Below, piece after piece: positions 52,747 through 61,674 of a stretch of 64,000 bases of DNA (position 1 is the first letter of the stretch; each line of letters starts with the position of its first letter). Under the pieces are notes generated by a model that did not search any database, was not told the origin of the DNA, and was given only the letters and a program-made list of their open reading frames with translations. The stretch covers positions 124,001-188,000 of the forward strand of contig CAZYXV010000002.1 in assembly GCA_964651475.1 (NCBI GenBank), in the 5' to 3' direction. The DNA comes from JBGSMF01 sp964651475 (GTDB lineage Bacteria; Chloroflexota; Anaerolineae; Fen-1058). The position numbers and the translations under genes are program-made.

Positions 52747-54807
52747 TCATTGAGATCGAGAACCTATCACTATCGGTCCAACTAGCACCGCACCTGCGGC
52801 CGGGTTGCCGCCGGCGTCCACCACCGCAACGTTTTGAATATCGGGGAAGGTATACATCCCCACGCGCATCGTATAGGCGCCTGGGGTGGCGTCGGGCGCG
52901 ATGGGAACGTCAAACCAGGTGGTGACTGTATCGCCAACGCGCCAACTGCGCGATGGAAAGCCCACGCCGTCCATTTGCCCTGCCCGCCTGCCTTCGGTGT
53001 CTACAAGGTGGTTGAACCAATGATAATCCGCTCCGGTGGGCGGGGGCGAGTTCACACGCCAGGTCAATTGCCAGCGGAATGTTCCGCCAGGCTTGAGATC
53101 GCCCGAGGCCTGCGCCGCTATCAATTGCACGCCATTCGCCCAGCGATCAGGGCCAAGCGGCGCCAGACTCTCTGCCAGCGGCGGGCTGCCTCCCGGCCAT
53201 GTTGAGAGACCATACTCGCCTTCGCCAGGGCGCAACGGGAACCTGACACTTTGTTCGGTCGAGGGCGGCGCGTGGACGATGGCGGCCGGCTCTGCCGGGT
53301 AAACTGCCGCCTGCCGCCTATCCACTATCCGAGACGAAAAAGCCGGCTCGACCAGCACGTCCCAAATCGAGGCGAACTCGTCGGCCTCCACGTTATCGCC
53401 ATCACTATACACCAGGATAGCGCCGCCAGCGTCACGCGCCATCTGTTCAGCGGCGCGAACGGCGCGCAAAGTCGCACCGACGGGCGTACCATAGCCGCCC
53501 GGCGTATTTCGATTGGCCACAAAATGCAGAATGGACAGATAGCCATATATTTGCGCGGCGACAACTATGGCGACCAGCGCCCCGCCCCACACCTCCACAC
53601 GCCAACGCGGGCGCTGCTCGGCCAGCCACGTGATAAACAACCCCACCAATACAAACGGCCAGGGGTAGAGCAAAATAAAATAGTGCGGATAGACCGGCGT
53701 ACTGTGCCACACAAACAGGAACATGGGGAACACAATACCCATTGCCATCAAAAAGCCGGACCTGGCGCGGGGGTCGTGCCAGGCGCGAGCAGCCCGCCAC
53801 AGCGCCCAGCCCAACGCGGCAATCATCAGCGCGCCGAATAAAGTAAACAGCGGCGCGATGGGCAATGTTCTATCGAGAAAATTGTGAAACTCGCGCGATC
53901 CGGCCAGGCTGTGCAAATCGTGCCCCGTCGTCATAATCCACGCCATCTGAAAAGCAGTCGAGTCTATCACCGCCTTGCGATACAGCACAGTCTGAATGAT
54001 GCGCGTGACATTGGGAAAGGCGTGCATCTGGCCCGTCATCATATCCGGCGCAACCGTGATCGCGTCCAGGTACAAAAAGGGGCCAAAGCTAAGCAAGCCA
54101 ACTACCAGCGTGACCAACAGTACACGCCACGGCCACTTGCGCCACCAAAACACCAACACGTAAAACGCGCTGAGGAACACCATCGTCAAGGCGCTATAGT
54201 GCAACTGGATGCACGCCGAAAGCGCCACGGCGTGCCCCACCAGCCACCACGGCTTTTTTTCAATAAAAGCCAGGTAGGCCGTCCACACGTAAGCGATGAC
54301 AAAGGGCGGCAGCAAATCTTGCGCCCATAACTTGCGGCTGTTGAGCACAGCCCATGGCGCAACGGCGAACAACACGGCGGCAACAAAGGCAGCCTTGGAG
54401 CCGGCCACCTGGCGCGTAAAGGCAAACGTCATCGCCACGGCCAATACGTTGAACACGGCCACAAAGCCGGTAGCAATCATCGGATTGGCCGAAAGGGCAT
54501 ACGGAATGGCCAATAGCCACTCGGAAAGCGCGCCGTTGTAAATGCCCACCGAAGAGCCTAGCCCCCATATCGGCACCTCGCCGTAGCGCACCATATCGAG
54601 CGCCAGCCGCGAAATGTTGGCTTCGTCCAGCTTGTACTCAGTCCAATCCAGGCGGTAAAAACGCAGGCCGGCCGCCAACAGCAAAATGGCGACGAACAAA
54701 ACAACTGACAACCGACGAGTAATGACCTCGCCAGATGAATGCGGGCGTTGAGCACGGCTATCTGGCGCTGTGTGCGGGCCAGCCGCCGGACGTTGGTCAA
54801 TGATCAT
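52747..54807 (-). CDS. GT39-like membrane glycosyltransferase (ArnT/PMT family)
   Basis: 686 residues. After a ~30-residue lead come about eleven membrane segments, with LDEANISRLALDMVRYGE (Asp/Glu pair of the first loop, as in ArnT/PMT enzymes) and SVGIYNGALSEWLLAIPYAL. A soluble C-terminal domain (~470-686; TWPGGSPPLAESLAP, WRVGDTVTTWFDVPIAP) with a beta-sandwich character completes it. It likely transfers a lipid-linked sugar to surface molecules. Its last codons (GSRSQ and stop) carry the right copy of the 13-bp repeat. Confidence 0.85.
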   Translation of the reverse strand: MIIDQRPAAGPHTAPDSRAQRPHSSGEVITRRLSVVLFVAILLLAAGLRFYRLDWTEYKLDEANISRLALDMVRYGEVPIWGLGSSVGIYNGALSEWLLAIPYALSANPMIATGFVAVFNVLAVAMTFAFTRQVAGSKAAFVAAVLFAVAPWAVLNSRKLWAQDLLPPFVIAYVWTAYLAFIEKKPWWLVGHAVALSACIQLHYSALTMVFLSAFYVLVFWWRKWPWRVLLVTLVVGLLSFGPFLYLDAITVAPDMMTGQMHAFPNVTRIIQTVLYRKAVIDSTAFQMAWIMTTGHDLHSLAGSREFHNFLDRTLPIAPLFTLFGALMIAALGWALWRAARAWHDPRARSGFLMAMGIVFPMFLFVWHSTPVYPHYFILLYPWPFVLVGLFITWLAEQRPRWRVEVWGGALVAIVVAAQIYGYLSILHFVANRNTPGGYGTPVGATLRAVRAAEQMARDAGGAILVYSDGDNVEADEFASIWDVLVEPAFSSRIVDRRQAAVYPAEPAAIVHAPPSTEQSVRFPLRPGEGEYGLSTWPGGSPPLAESLAPLGPDRWANGVQLIAAQASGDLKPGGTFRWQLTWRVNSPPPTGADYHWFNHLVDTEGRRAGQMDGVGFPSRSWRVGDTVTTWFDVPIAPDATPGAYTMRVGMYTFPDIQNVAVVDAGGNPAAGAVLVGPIVIGSRSQ
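52750..52762. repeat. Direct repeat bounding the restriction-modification cassette, right copy
   Basis: TTGAGATCGAGAA at 52750-52762, identical to 50468-50480, lies in the last codons of the GT39 gene just before its stop codon. Together the two copies bracket 2.27 kb containing both restriction-modification genes. Confidence 0.85.
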
Positions 54808-54810
54808 GAA

Positions 54811-56205
54811 CTATTCCTTTCTGGCGCGCGCCGCGTGCATGGCCGTCACCTTGCGTTTGACCTCATCCAATCGCGGGCCATGCAGCGAATAACGGGTGAG
54901 CGCCCAATATGTGATTGCGGCGGCCAGCATCGGTACAATGCCCATCATAAAGCGCAATCCCCACACCGCCGATTGGGGCTGGAGCGAGTAAAGCCCGCTA
55001 TCTGTTGGAGGAATGTAGCCTGTGACTGTAAACACAACACCCAACAGCGCGCCTTGCATCGTGAAAGCAAATCGAATGACAAAACCATTCATGCCAAAGA
55101 ACATGCCTTCGCGGCGCACTCCGGTGAGCGTCTCGTCTTCGTCCACCACATCGGCCACCAACAAATCTGGCATCACCATCAAGCCAGCCAGGCTAAACCC
55201 AAGCAATACAGTGGATAACAGGCCAGTGTAAAAATCGTGCGCCCACAAGAACAATACAAACGTTGCGCCGATGGTGATCGAGGCCGTCATCCAGGCGTTG
55301 CGCCCGCCAACGCGCTTGGCATACACCGTCCACACCGGCAGCGCCGGCAGCGCGGCGATAAAGGCCAGACCAAGCAAGAGCGAATTCTGCAAACCCACAT
55401 CCAGCTCAATGCCGCTCGGCAGCGTCACTGGCGACTGGATCATCAACACATACTTGGCATAAAACGGGATAGTGGCCGTCATGACGCTGTAGGTAAACTC
55501 GGTGAACAAGTTAGCTAACAGAAAATAGCGAAACGGCAGATTATTCATTGTGGCGCGCAGCGCCGGCACAAACGGCAATGGCTTTTCGCCAAGCAGTTCG
55601 ACGCGCTCGCGGCTGCCCAGCAGCGAAGCGAAAAACGATACGGCTGTGATGGCGGCAAATATCGCCGCCATCTGGCCGCGCTGGCTCCAGCCTTCACCGG
55701 CCAGGATGGGCGGCAGCGCCACGCCAATCAACAATCCGGCGACGGAGAACAGTTGCCGCCAGCCGGAAACCGACGCGCGCTCTTGTTGCTCCGAAAACAT
55801 TTCGGGGAACAGTGCCGTCCAGCACATCACAACGAACGTCCACAGCAGGTCAAAAATCAACACTGCTGCCATAAAGTAAACAAACAATGGCGTCTGGCCG
55901 CCTTTCAGGACGAGGCCGGGCGGCACCCACAACAAGTAAAAAAGCAGCGCCAAGGGGATGGTCAAGGTAGCAATGTAGGGAATGCGTCGGCCCCAGCGCG
56001 TGCGGGTGTGGTCTGACAGATGACCGGCCAATGGATCGTTGACGGCATTCCACACGCCATACAAAGCCCAGCCAGCGCCGACCAGCGATGCCTTGAGGCC
56101 TAGCACATCAATGTACAAAAATTGAATGTACGTGCCAAAGGCCTGATAAGACAGCGCCGATCCCAAAGAACCCGCGGAATAGAGGATTTTTTGCCATTGT
56201 TTCAC
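54811..56205 (-). CDS. GPH-family (MelB-like) sugar-cation symporter
   Basis: 464 residues from GTG with GGAG nine bases upstream; a longer frame begins 51 bases earlier but lacks a ribosome-binding site. Twelve membrane segments and the family motif ALYGVWNAVNDPLAGHLSD, with TRTRWGRRIPYI after it, mark the glycoside-pentoside-hexuronide symporters. It probably brings in a sugar or related solute with Na+ or H+. It ends three bases before the GT39 start, suggesting co-transcription. Confidence 0.9.
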   Translation of the reverse strand: MKQWQKILYSAGSLGSALSYQAFGTYIQFLYIDVLGLKASLVGAGWALYGVWNAVNDPLAGHLSDHTRTRWGRRIPYIATLTIPLALLFYLLWVPPGLVLKGGQTPLFVYFMAAVLIFDLLWTFVVMCWTALFPEMFSEQQERASVSGWRQLFSVAGLLIGVALPPILAGEGWSQRGQMAAIFAAITAVSFFASLLGSRERVELLGEKPLPFVPALRATMNNLPFRYFLLANLFTEFTYSVMTATIPFYAKYVLMIQSPVTLPSGIELDVGLQNSLLLGLAFIAALPALPVWTVYAKRVGGRNAWMTASITIGATFVLFLWAHDFYTGLLSTVLLGFSLAGLMVMPDLLVADVVDEDETLTGVRREGMFFGMNGFVIRFAFTMQGALLGVVFTVTGYIPPTDSGLYSLQPQSAVWGLRFMMGIVPMLAAAITYWALTRYSLHGPRLDEVKRKVTAMHAARARKE

Positions 56206-56273
56206 AATGAGGCTCCTGTGGAAAGTTGTATGCCGAACAGCGGCGAGGCGTGGCAAACGATCTTGTCAGAAAC

Positions 56274-56783
56274 TCAAGCCTGGATCAACCGATGCCCAGC
56301 CTCGCTGTCGGGCGACTCTTTCATCAATGAAATGGCATGAGGCAGCACCGGCAAGATGACAGCCAGGCTTTCACGCGCGGCCTTGGGCGAGCCGGGCAGG
56401 TTGACGATGAGCGTGCGGCCGCGTATGCCGCACACGGCGCGGCTGAGCATAGCGTGGGGCGTTACGCGCAGGCTTTCGGCGCGCATCGCTTCGGCCAGGC
56501 CGGGCGCTTCGCGCTCGATGACGGCGCGCGTGGCTTCCGGCGTCACGTCGCGCGGGGCAAAGCCGGTGCCGCCGGTCGTCAGCGCCAGGTCGAGCTGCAA
56601 CTCGTCGGCCCACTCGATCAACGTGCGCTGGATCGCCTTCAGGTCGTCGGGCAGAATACACTGCGCCTCGACATGCGCCCCCAGTTGAGATGAAACAATG
56701 TGCGCCACCAGCGGCCCGCTCTCGTCGGGGCGCTCGCCGCGCGCGCTGCGGTCGCTGAGCGTGAGGATACCCACTCTAATCAT
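56274..56783 (-). CDS. MoaB/Mog-family molybdopterin protein
   Basis: 169 residues. The motifs LTLSDRSARGERPDESGP, TTGGTGFAPRDVTPEAT and NLPGSPKAARES belong to the MoaB/MogA family, which adenylylates molybdopterin before metal insertion. MoaB-type paralogues have other, sometimes unknown, roles. No other molybdenum-cofactor gene is in the window. It follows the PHP-AlbA gene by 27 bases on the same strand, so it may be in its transcript. Confidence 0.92.
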   Translation of the reverse strand: MIRVGILTLSDRSARGERPDESGPLVAHIVSSQLGAHVEAQCILPDDLKAIQRTLIEWADELQLDLALTTGGTGFAPRDVTPEATRAVIEREAPGLAEAMRAESLRVTPHAMLSRAVCGIRGRTLIVNLPGSPKAARESLAVILPVLPHAISLMKESPDSEAGHRLIQA

Positions 56784-56810
56784 CTGCTGCACAAACCCGG
56801 CGCCCCTGGC

Positions 56811-58601
56811 TTATTCTTCCAATCCTACGACTTTTTTCCATTCGCCGTGGATGCCATCGTCGGTCACGCCGTAATACACGCGCAGGCCGCCGGCCGGCAG
56901 GCGCTGCACCAGGTCGTAACGCACCTTGCCGGCGCGCTTGGAGTGCGCCAGCAAACCCAGGTCGTCTATCCAGTTGACCTTGGCCGTATCTACCGCGTGT
57001 TTCTCGTGCTGCTCGACGGCATAGCCCCACAGCTTGCGCGCCGATTTGCGGGTGACGTTCTGAACCGTGCTGCCATTCCGCAGGTCGCGCATGCTGTAAT
57101 ACCTCACGCCGTTGCGCTCTTCAATCGCCACAATCTCTACGCCCGTGCGCGGCGCGGCGTGAACCTCTGGAGCCGCCGCGTCTGTTGAAAGAGACGGCAA
57201 AGCGCGATCATCCGCCGGCGGGGTAACATCTATGGCCGCTGGCTCGGCCAATTGCAGGCTGCGCTTGACCAGTTGCACAATCTCGTCGCGCACGGCCAGG
57301 CCAGTTTCGGCCTCGTCGCGCACGTAAATTTTGTTATTGTCAATGGCGTAGGGGGGAGTGTTGCCGCGCGGCACCCGTATACGAATGATCTTGACGCCCT
57401 CGCTTTCGTGAGCGTCAATCGCCGCGTCCAGGCGCGGCGTGATCATGCTTTGGATTGCCGTGCGCAGGGCAGTGATAGCCTGCTCGACGTTCTCCACGCC
57501 CTGGGCGCGCTTTTTGGGATCGGCCGGCGCGCCAACGTAAATCGTTCCCCCATTGGTATTGGCAAACGCGCACACATCGGCAATGATAGCGTACAAACGC
57601 CCGCCGCGTTGGGTGTACCCCTCGTGAAAAACCTGCACGATATTGGGGCCTTCCTCGCGCGCCGCATGGATAAAATCGAATGGGGCCTGCGTGGGACGAT
57701 AAGGCCGGCTGCGCGCAAAATCGCCGCTGAGAAACAATTCCTTGAGCGCGGCGAAACTGACTTCAGGCAGCAGCATTTCCGTGACCCGCTCGCCCACGCC
57801 CAGGTTTTTTGGATTTTTGGGGTCGCGCACCAGCCGGTGCGAGTCGGAGCCTTGAATACAATGCATGCGGCGGGGATATTCCGGCTTGGAGCCATCGAAA
57901 AACTTGGCCGTCGTGCGGCGGCCCTTGCTTTCCAGGTCGGTTACCTCCAGGGCGTGCAGGTGCGGGTCCTGAGTATAGGCAATCTTGGTCTGGCCTGAAA
58001 ATGCGCCCACCGTGGCCACGCCGTGCGTCGAGTTGGCGTGCGCCGCGATAACCACCCCCCCCGCCTCGTCAATGACCTGGTAGGCCGTCAGCACGTCAGT
58101 CGTCGCGCCAACTTCGGACGAGCCTTGATCGAGCTTGTTGGCCGGGACGTTCAACGTGAGCAAGATGTGTTCGATCTCGCGCAGCGTAGTATCTTCGGGA
58201 AAGATTGCCATGATGTGAAAGCCAAACGTGGCGGTGAATTCAAAGCCCGGCAACACCAGCACGCGCTGAAGCACGCGCCGGTATTCGTCGAGGCGTTGCT
58301 TTTCTTCTGGCTTCATGCGCTGTAAATGTTCGAGCAGTTCGAGCTGCTCGATCTCTTCCAACATGCGCGCATAACCGGCGATGGTATTGTGGTCGGTAAA
58401 GGCCACAATATCCAGACCGCGCCCTTCGGCCTTTTGCAAAATATCCAGGGTGGTTACGTTGGGTTCCTGATAATCTGACGAGGCGGGTGTGTGCAAGTGC
58501 AAATCCACTCGCCTCCATTGTCGTTGTGAATCTTTTTGCTTGGCTGTCAATGAAACCTCAAATAGGTCAAACGTGAAACGTCGTTCTGACGTTTCACGCA
58601 T
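56811..58601 (-). CDS. PHP phosphoesterase fused to AlbA_2 (Schlafen-like) domain
   Basis: 596 residues. The PHP domain (~30-300) has a complete set of metal motifs: DLHLHTPASSDY, FTDHNTIAG, PGFEFTATFGFHIM, AAHANSTHG and GSDSHRLV. It is followed by an AlbA_2/Schlafen-AlbA-type domain (~325-455; ADVCAFANTNGGTIYVGAPA, IRIRVPRGNTPPYAIDNNKI) and, after a linker, a ~95-residue C-terminal domain (SMRDLRNGSTVQNVTRKSAR) I do not recognise. PHP enzymes cleave phosphomonoesters or phosphodiesters; AlbA_2 domains bind nucleic acid or regulate transcription. Nucleic-acid processing or regulation is inferred. A perfect palindrome overlaps the start region. Confidence 0.82.
   Translation of the reverse strand: MRETSERRFTFDLFEVSLTAKQKDSQRQWRRVDLHLHTPASSDYQEPNVTTLDILQKAEGRGLDIVAFTDHNTIAGYARMLEEIEQLELLEHLQRMKPEEKQRLDEYRRVLQRVLVLPGFEFTATFGFHIMAIFPEDTTLREIEHILLTLNVPANKLDQGSSEVGATTDVLTAYQVIDEAGGVVIAAHANSTHGVATVGAFSGQTKIAYTQDPHLHALEVTDLESKGRRTTAKFFDGSKPEYPRRMHCIQGSDSHRLVRDPKNPKNLGVGERVTEMLLPEVSFAALKELFLSGDFARSRPYRPTQAPFDFIHAAREEGPNIVQVFHEGYTQRGGRLYAIIADVCAFANTNGGTIYVGAPADPKKRAQGVENVEQAITALRTAIQSMITPRLDAAIDAHESEGVKIIRIRVPRGNTPPYAIDNNKIYVRDEAETGLAVRDEIVQLVKRSLQLAEPAAIDVTPPADDRALPSLSTDAAAPEVHAAPRTGVEIVAIEERNGVRYYSMRDLRNGSTVQNVTRKSARKLWGYAVEQHEKHAVDTAKVNWIDDLGLLAHSKRAGKVRYDLVQRLPAGGLRVYYGVTDDGIHGEWKKVVGLEE
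58572..58598. promoter_or_regulatory. Palindrome at the start of the PHP-AlbA gene
   Basis: CGTGAAACGTC (58572-58582) and GACGTTTCACG (58588-58598) are exact inverted repeats around a five-base centre. They lie immediately inside the start codon (58601). This could be an operator or an RNA hairpin that hides the ribosome-binding site; the true start might also be further downstream. Confidence 0.65.
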
Positions 58602-58632
58602 GATAGTTATGATGCTTATGTTACACTATAGT

Positions 58633-59004
58633 TTATGATGTTGGCGGCCCGGCGAGATGCTTTTTGATCGTGTCGAGCAACTCGGACGGATTGAACGGCT
58701 TGAGGACAAAATCGTTGGCGCCGGCTTTCATGCACTCGTAGCTGCGATCCAACCCCGAAACCATAATGACGGGCACCGCGCTCATCTCGGCGTCGGCGCG
58801 GATGGCGCGCAAAATGCCCAGACTTTCTATCTGGGCCAAGTGGAGATCCATCAACACAAGGTCAGGGTTCTTTTCTCGGATAGTATTCACCACTTCGTCG
58901 GGACGAGGGCAAATGATGCTGGTGTACCCGTCAAGTTGAAACAATGTTTGAAGCAAATTAGACGTGCCGCGGTCGTCATCTACAATTAGAATAGTTTTAC
59001 TCAC
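58633..59004 (-). CDS. Single-domain response regulator (CheY-like)
   Basis: 123 residues from a GTG that overlaps the lon stop (GTGA). The acidic pair (VDDD), phospho-acceptor Asp (LVLMDLH), the Ser of the switch (MVSGLD) and Lys (LKPF) are all present, so unlike the receiver at 24.5 kb it should be functional. No output domain, so it must act through protein contacts. It is coupled to lon, and the PHP-AlbA gene follows after 31 bases. Confidence 0.94.
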   Translation of the reverse strand: MSKTILIVDDDRGTSNLLQTLFQLDGYTSIICPRPDEVVNTIREKNPDLVLMDLHLAQIESLGILRAIRADAEMSAVPVIMVSGLDRSYECMKAGANDFVLKPFNPSELLDTIKKHLAGPPTS

Positions 59005-61619
59005 GATTTCCCCTTTTGCTGCCTTGTTTTGCCGCCCTTGGTCCCGCCCCTGGTTTTGGCAGGTTGCTTGGCTCTAGGCGGGCGGCCTGGTTTTTGCGCT
59101 TTAGAGCGCCCGGCGGGGGGAGGCTCGCGCAAAGCGGCCTCAAAGACCTGCTCCACACCGTCCGCCAAGATAAAGTGCATCGAATCGCGCACTTCTTCAG
59201 GCACGTCGTCCAGGTCCTTTTCATTGCGCTTGGGCAAGATGATGGTCCTCAATCCAACGCGGTGCGCCGCCAATACTTTTTCTTTCACGCCCCCGATGGG
59301 CAGCACCTGGCCGCGCAACGTGATTTCGCCCGTCATCGCCACATCGTCGCGCACCAGCCGCCCCGTCAACAACGACGCGAGCGACGTGGCCATGGTCACA
59401 CCGGCCGATGGACCATCTTTTGGTACAGCGCCGGCCGGCACGTGCAAATGAATATCGTTCTGGTCAAAGAAATCTGGCGCAATCGCCAATTCTTGCGCCT
59501 TGGCACGCACGTAACTCAGGGCCGCCTGGGCGCTTTCGCGCATCACGTCGCCCAACTGGCCAGTCAGAGTAAAGCCTTTGCCGCCCGGCATCTTGGTTGC
59601 CTCGATGAACGTAATATCGCCACCGACCGGCGTCACCACCAGGCCGATCGCCACGCCGGGGATGGTAGTGCGTTCGGCCATCTCGGCGTAAAAACGCGGC
59701 TTGCCCAAAAATTCAACAACGTCCCCGGCATCAATCGCCACCTTATCGGCTTTACCTTCGGTGATGCGCGTGGCTACCCTCCGGCACACCTTACCGATTT
59801 CGCGTTCCAGGTTGCGCACGCCCGCTTCGCGCGTATAGTCGCGCACAATTTGCAGCAAGGCGTCGTCCGTAAACGTGACCTCGTCCGCGCGCAAAGCGTT
59901 CTCTCTGATCTGGCGCGGAATCAGGTAGCCGCGCGCAATGTTGAGTTTTTCGTTTTCGGTATAGCCAGATAGCGTAATGATTTCCATCCGGTCGCGCAGT
60001 GGGCTGGGAATAGGTTCGAGCATATTGGCGGTGCAGATGAACATTACCTGCGATAGATCGAACGGCACATCCAGATAATGGTCGCGAAACTCGCGGTTCT
60101 GCTCGGGGTCCAGCACCTCCAACAACGCCGAAGCCGGGTCGCCCCTAAAGTCCATCCCCAGCTTGTCCACCTCGTCCAGCATAAAAATCGGGTTCTTGGA
60201 TTCGATGCGGCGAAGCGCCTGGAGAATACGGCCCGGCATCGAGCCAATGTAGGTGCGGCGAAACCCGCGGATTTCGGCCTCGTCGCGCACGCCGCCCAAA
60301 GACTGGCGGATAAATTTGCGCCCCATGGCGCGCGCGATGGACTGCCCCAGGCTAGTTTTGCCCACCCCCGGCGGGCCGACAAAACACAAAATCACGCCCT
60401 CGCGCTCCCGGCGGATATAGTCTACCGCCTGCGCCTGCCCGGCCTGATTCTCGCCCGCGGTTTCTGCGGCCTCCGCCTGGCGCTCGGTCTTGAGTTTGCG
60501 CACGGCCAGATATTCCAGGATGCGTTCTTTGATGTCTTGCAGGTCGTAGTGATCCTCGTCCAACACAACGCGCGAGTGGCTCACGTCTAAATTGTCAGGC
60601 GTCGTCTTGTTCCACGGCAGGTTGACCATCCAATCCAGATAGGTGCGAATCACGCCATACTCGGCGGCGGCGGTGGGCAACCTGGCCAGACGGTCCAACT
60701 CGCGCCGGGCCTCTTTGAGCGCCTCTTCCGGCATGCCGGCGGCTTCGATCTTGGCGCGAAATTCCTCCACCTCGATTTGCTGCTCGTCGTGCTCGCCCAA
60801 CTCTTTCTGGATGGCCTTGAGTTGCTCGCGCAAAAAGTATTCGCGCTGCACCTTTTCCATCTCCGAATGGGCCTCGCTCTGAATCTTGCGCCCCAGCTCG
60901 AGCACCTCGAGTTCCTTGGACAGCAAGGCGACAATCTTGCGCAGCTTGCCGGTCACGTCGTCAATTTCCAAAATGTTCTGCGCGTCCGCCAGGTCAATGC
61001 GGATATACGTGGCAATGGCGTACACTAGCTGGCGCGGATCGTCAATGCTGGCGGCCATGGCGCCAAGCTCGTCGGGGATGCTGGGAATCAACTCGACCAT
61101 GCGGCCAAACAACTGGATCACGGTTTGCCGCAAGGCTTCCAGCTCGACCGTATCTTCTCGAGTCTCGGGCGCGCGCGACACTCGCGCCTTGAGGTAAGGG
61201 CTGCGGCTGGTATATTCTTCGATTCTGATGCGTTCCAACCCGGTCACGATCAGTCGAATGGTAGAATCCGGCATGCGCAATAAACGCTGGATCGTGGCAA
61301 GCGTTCCCACTCTATAGCAATCGTCCGGGCCGGGTTCTTCCAGGTCGGGATTTTTGCTGGTCACCAGGCCAATGATCCGCCGTTCTTCTAAAATAGCCTC
61401 GTCTACCAGCTTGATCGAGCGCGGCTGCCCGACCGTCAACGGAATCGAGGTGAGTGGGTAAACAACCACTCCTCGCAAAGGCAGAATCGCCACTTCTGCC
61501 GGGATGTCAACCACTGTATCGGCAAAAGCCCCCTCCGCAGAAGCGTCATCCACCACGGCGGTCACGGCTTCTGGCCGGAAAAGGTACGCGCCGTCTAATC
61601 GAAATTCACTTTCACTCAT
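59001..61619 (-). CDS. lon: ATP-dependent protease Lon
   Basis: 872 residues; the ATG at 61619 has GGAAC upstream, and the longer frame adds only intergenic sequence. Lon degrades damaged and regulatory proteins. Walker A (FVGPPGVGKTSLG), Walker B (FMLDEVDKLG) and the catalytic Ser (KDGPSAG) and Lys (GGVKEKVL) are intact. A Lys/Gly/Arg-rich C-terminal tail of ~40 residues (AQKPGRPPRAKQPAKTRGG) is unusual and might bind DNA or polyphosphate. The hsp20 gene lies 55 bases upstream on the same strand. Confidence 0.97.
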   Translation of the reverse strand: MSESEFRLDGAYLFRPEAVTAVVDDASAEGAFADTVVDIPAEVAILPLRGVVVYPLTSIPLTVGQPRSIKLVDEAILEERRIIGLVTSKNPDLEEPGPDDCYRVGTLATIQRLLRMPDSTIRLIVTGLERIRIEEYTSRSPYLKARVSRAPETREDTVELEALRQTVIQLFGRMVELIPSIPDELGAMAASIDDPRQLVYAIATYIRIDLADAQNILEIDDVTGKLRKIVALLSKELEVLELGRKIQSEAHSEMEKVQREYFLREQLKAIQKELGEHDEQQIEVEEFRAKIEAAGMPEEALKEARRELDRLARLPTAAAEYGVIRTYLDWMVNLPWNKTTPDNLDVSHSRVVLDEDHYDLQDIKERILEYLAVRKLKTERQAEAAETAGENQAGQAQAVDYIRREREGVILCFVGPPGVGKTSLGQSIARAMGRKFIRQSLGGVRDEAEIRGFRRTYIGSMPGRILQALRRIESKNPIFMLDEVDKLGMDFRGDPASALLEVLDPEQNREFRDHYLDVPFDLSQVMFICTANMLEPIPSPLRDRMEIITLSGYTENEKLNIARGYLIPRQIRENALRADEVTFTDDALLQIVRDYTREAGVRNLEREIGKVCRRVATRITEGKADKVAIDAGDVVEFLGKPRFYAEMAERTTIPGVAIGLVVTPVGGDITFIEATKMPGGKGFTLTGQLGDVMRESAQAALSYVRAKAQELAIAPDFFDQNDIHLHVPAGAVPKDGPSAGVTMATSLASLLTGRLVRDDVAMTGEITLRGQVLPIGGVKEKVLAAHRVGLRTIILPKRNEKDLDDVPEEVRDSMHFILADGVEQVFEAALREPPPAGRSKAQKPGRPPRAKQPAKTRGGTKGGKTRQQKGKS

Positions 61620-61674
61620 TCGTGTTCCATTCTGGTTTGTTGATTGAATATCCTGTGCTCCAAGCCCCACGCCT

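Noticed and set aside
50468..52762. The 13-bp repeats as attachment sites of the recombinase at 62.5 kb
   Set aside because: That protein lacks catalytic residues and is 10 kb away; no functional integrase is in or next to the cassette.
59016..59972. Plus-strand frame opposite lon
   Set aside because: Shadow of lon; no homology-like motif.
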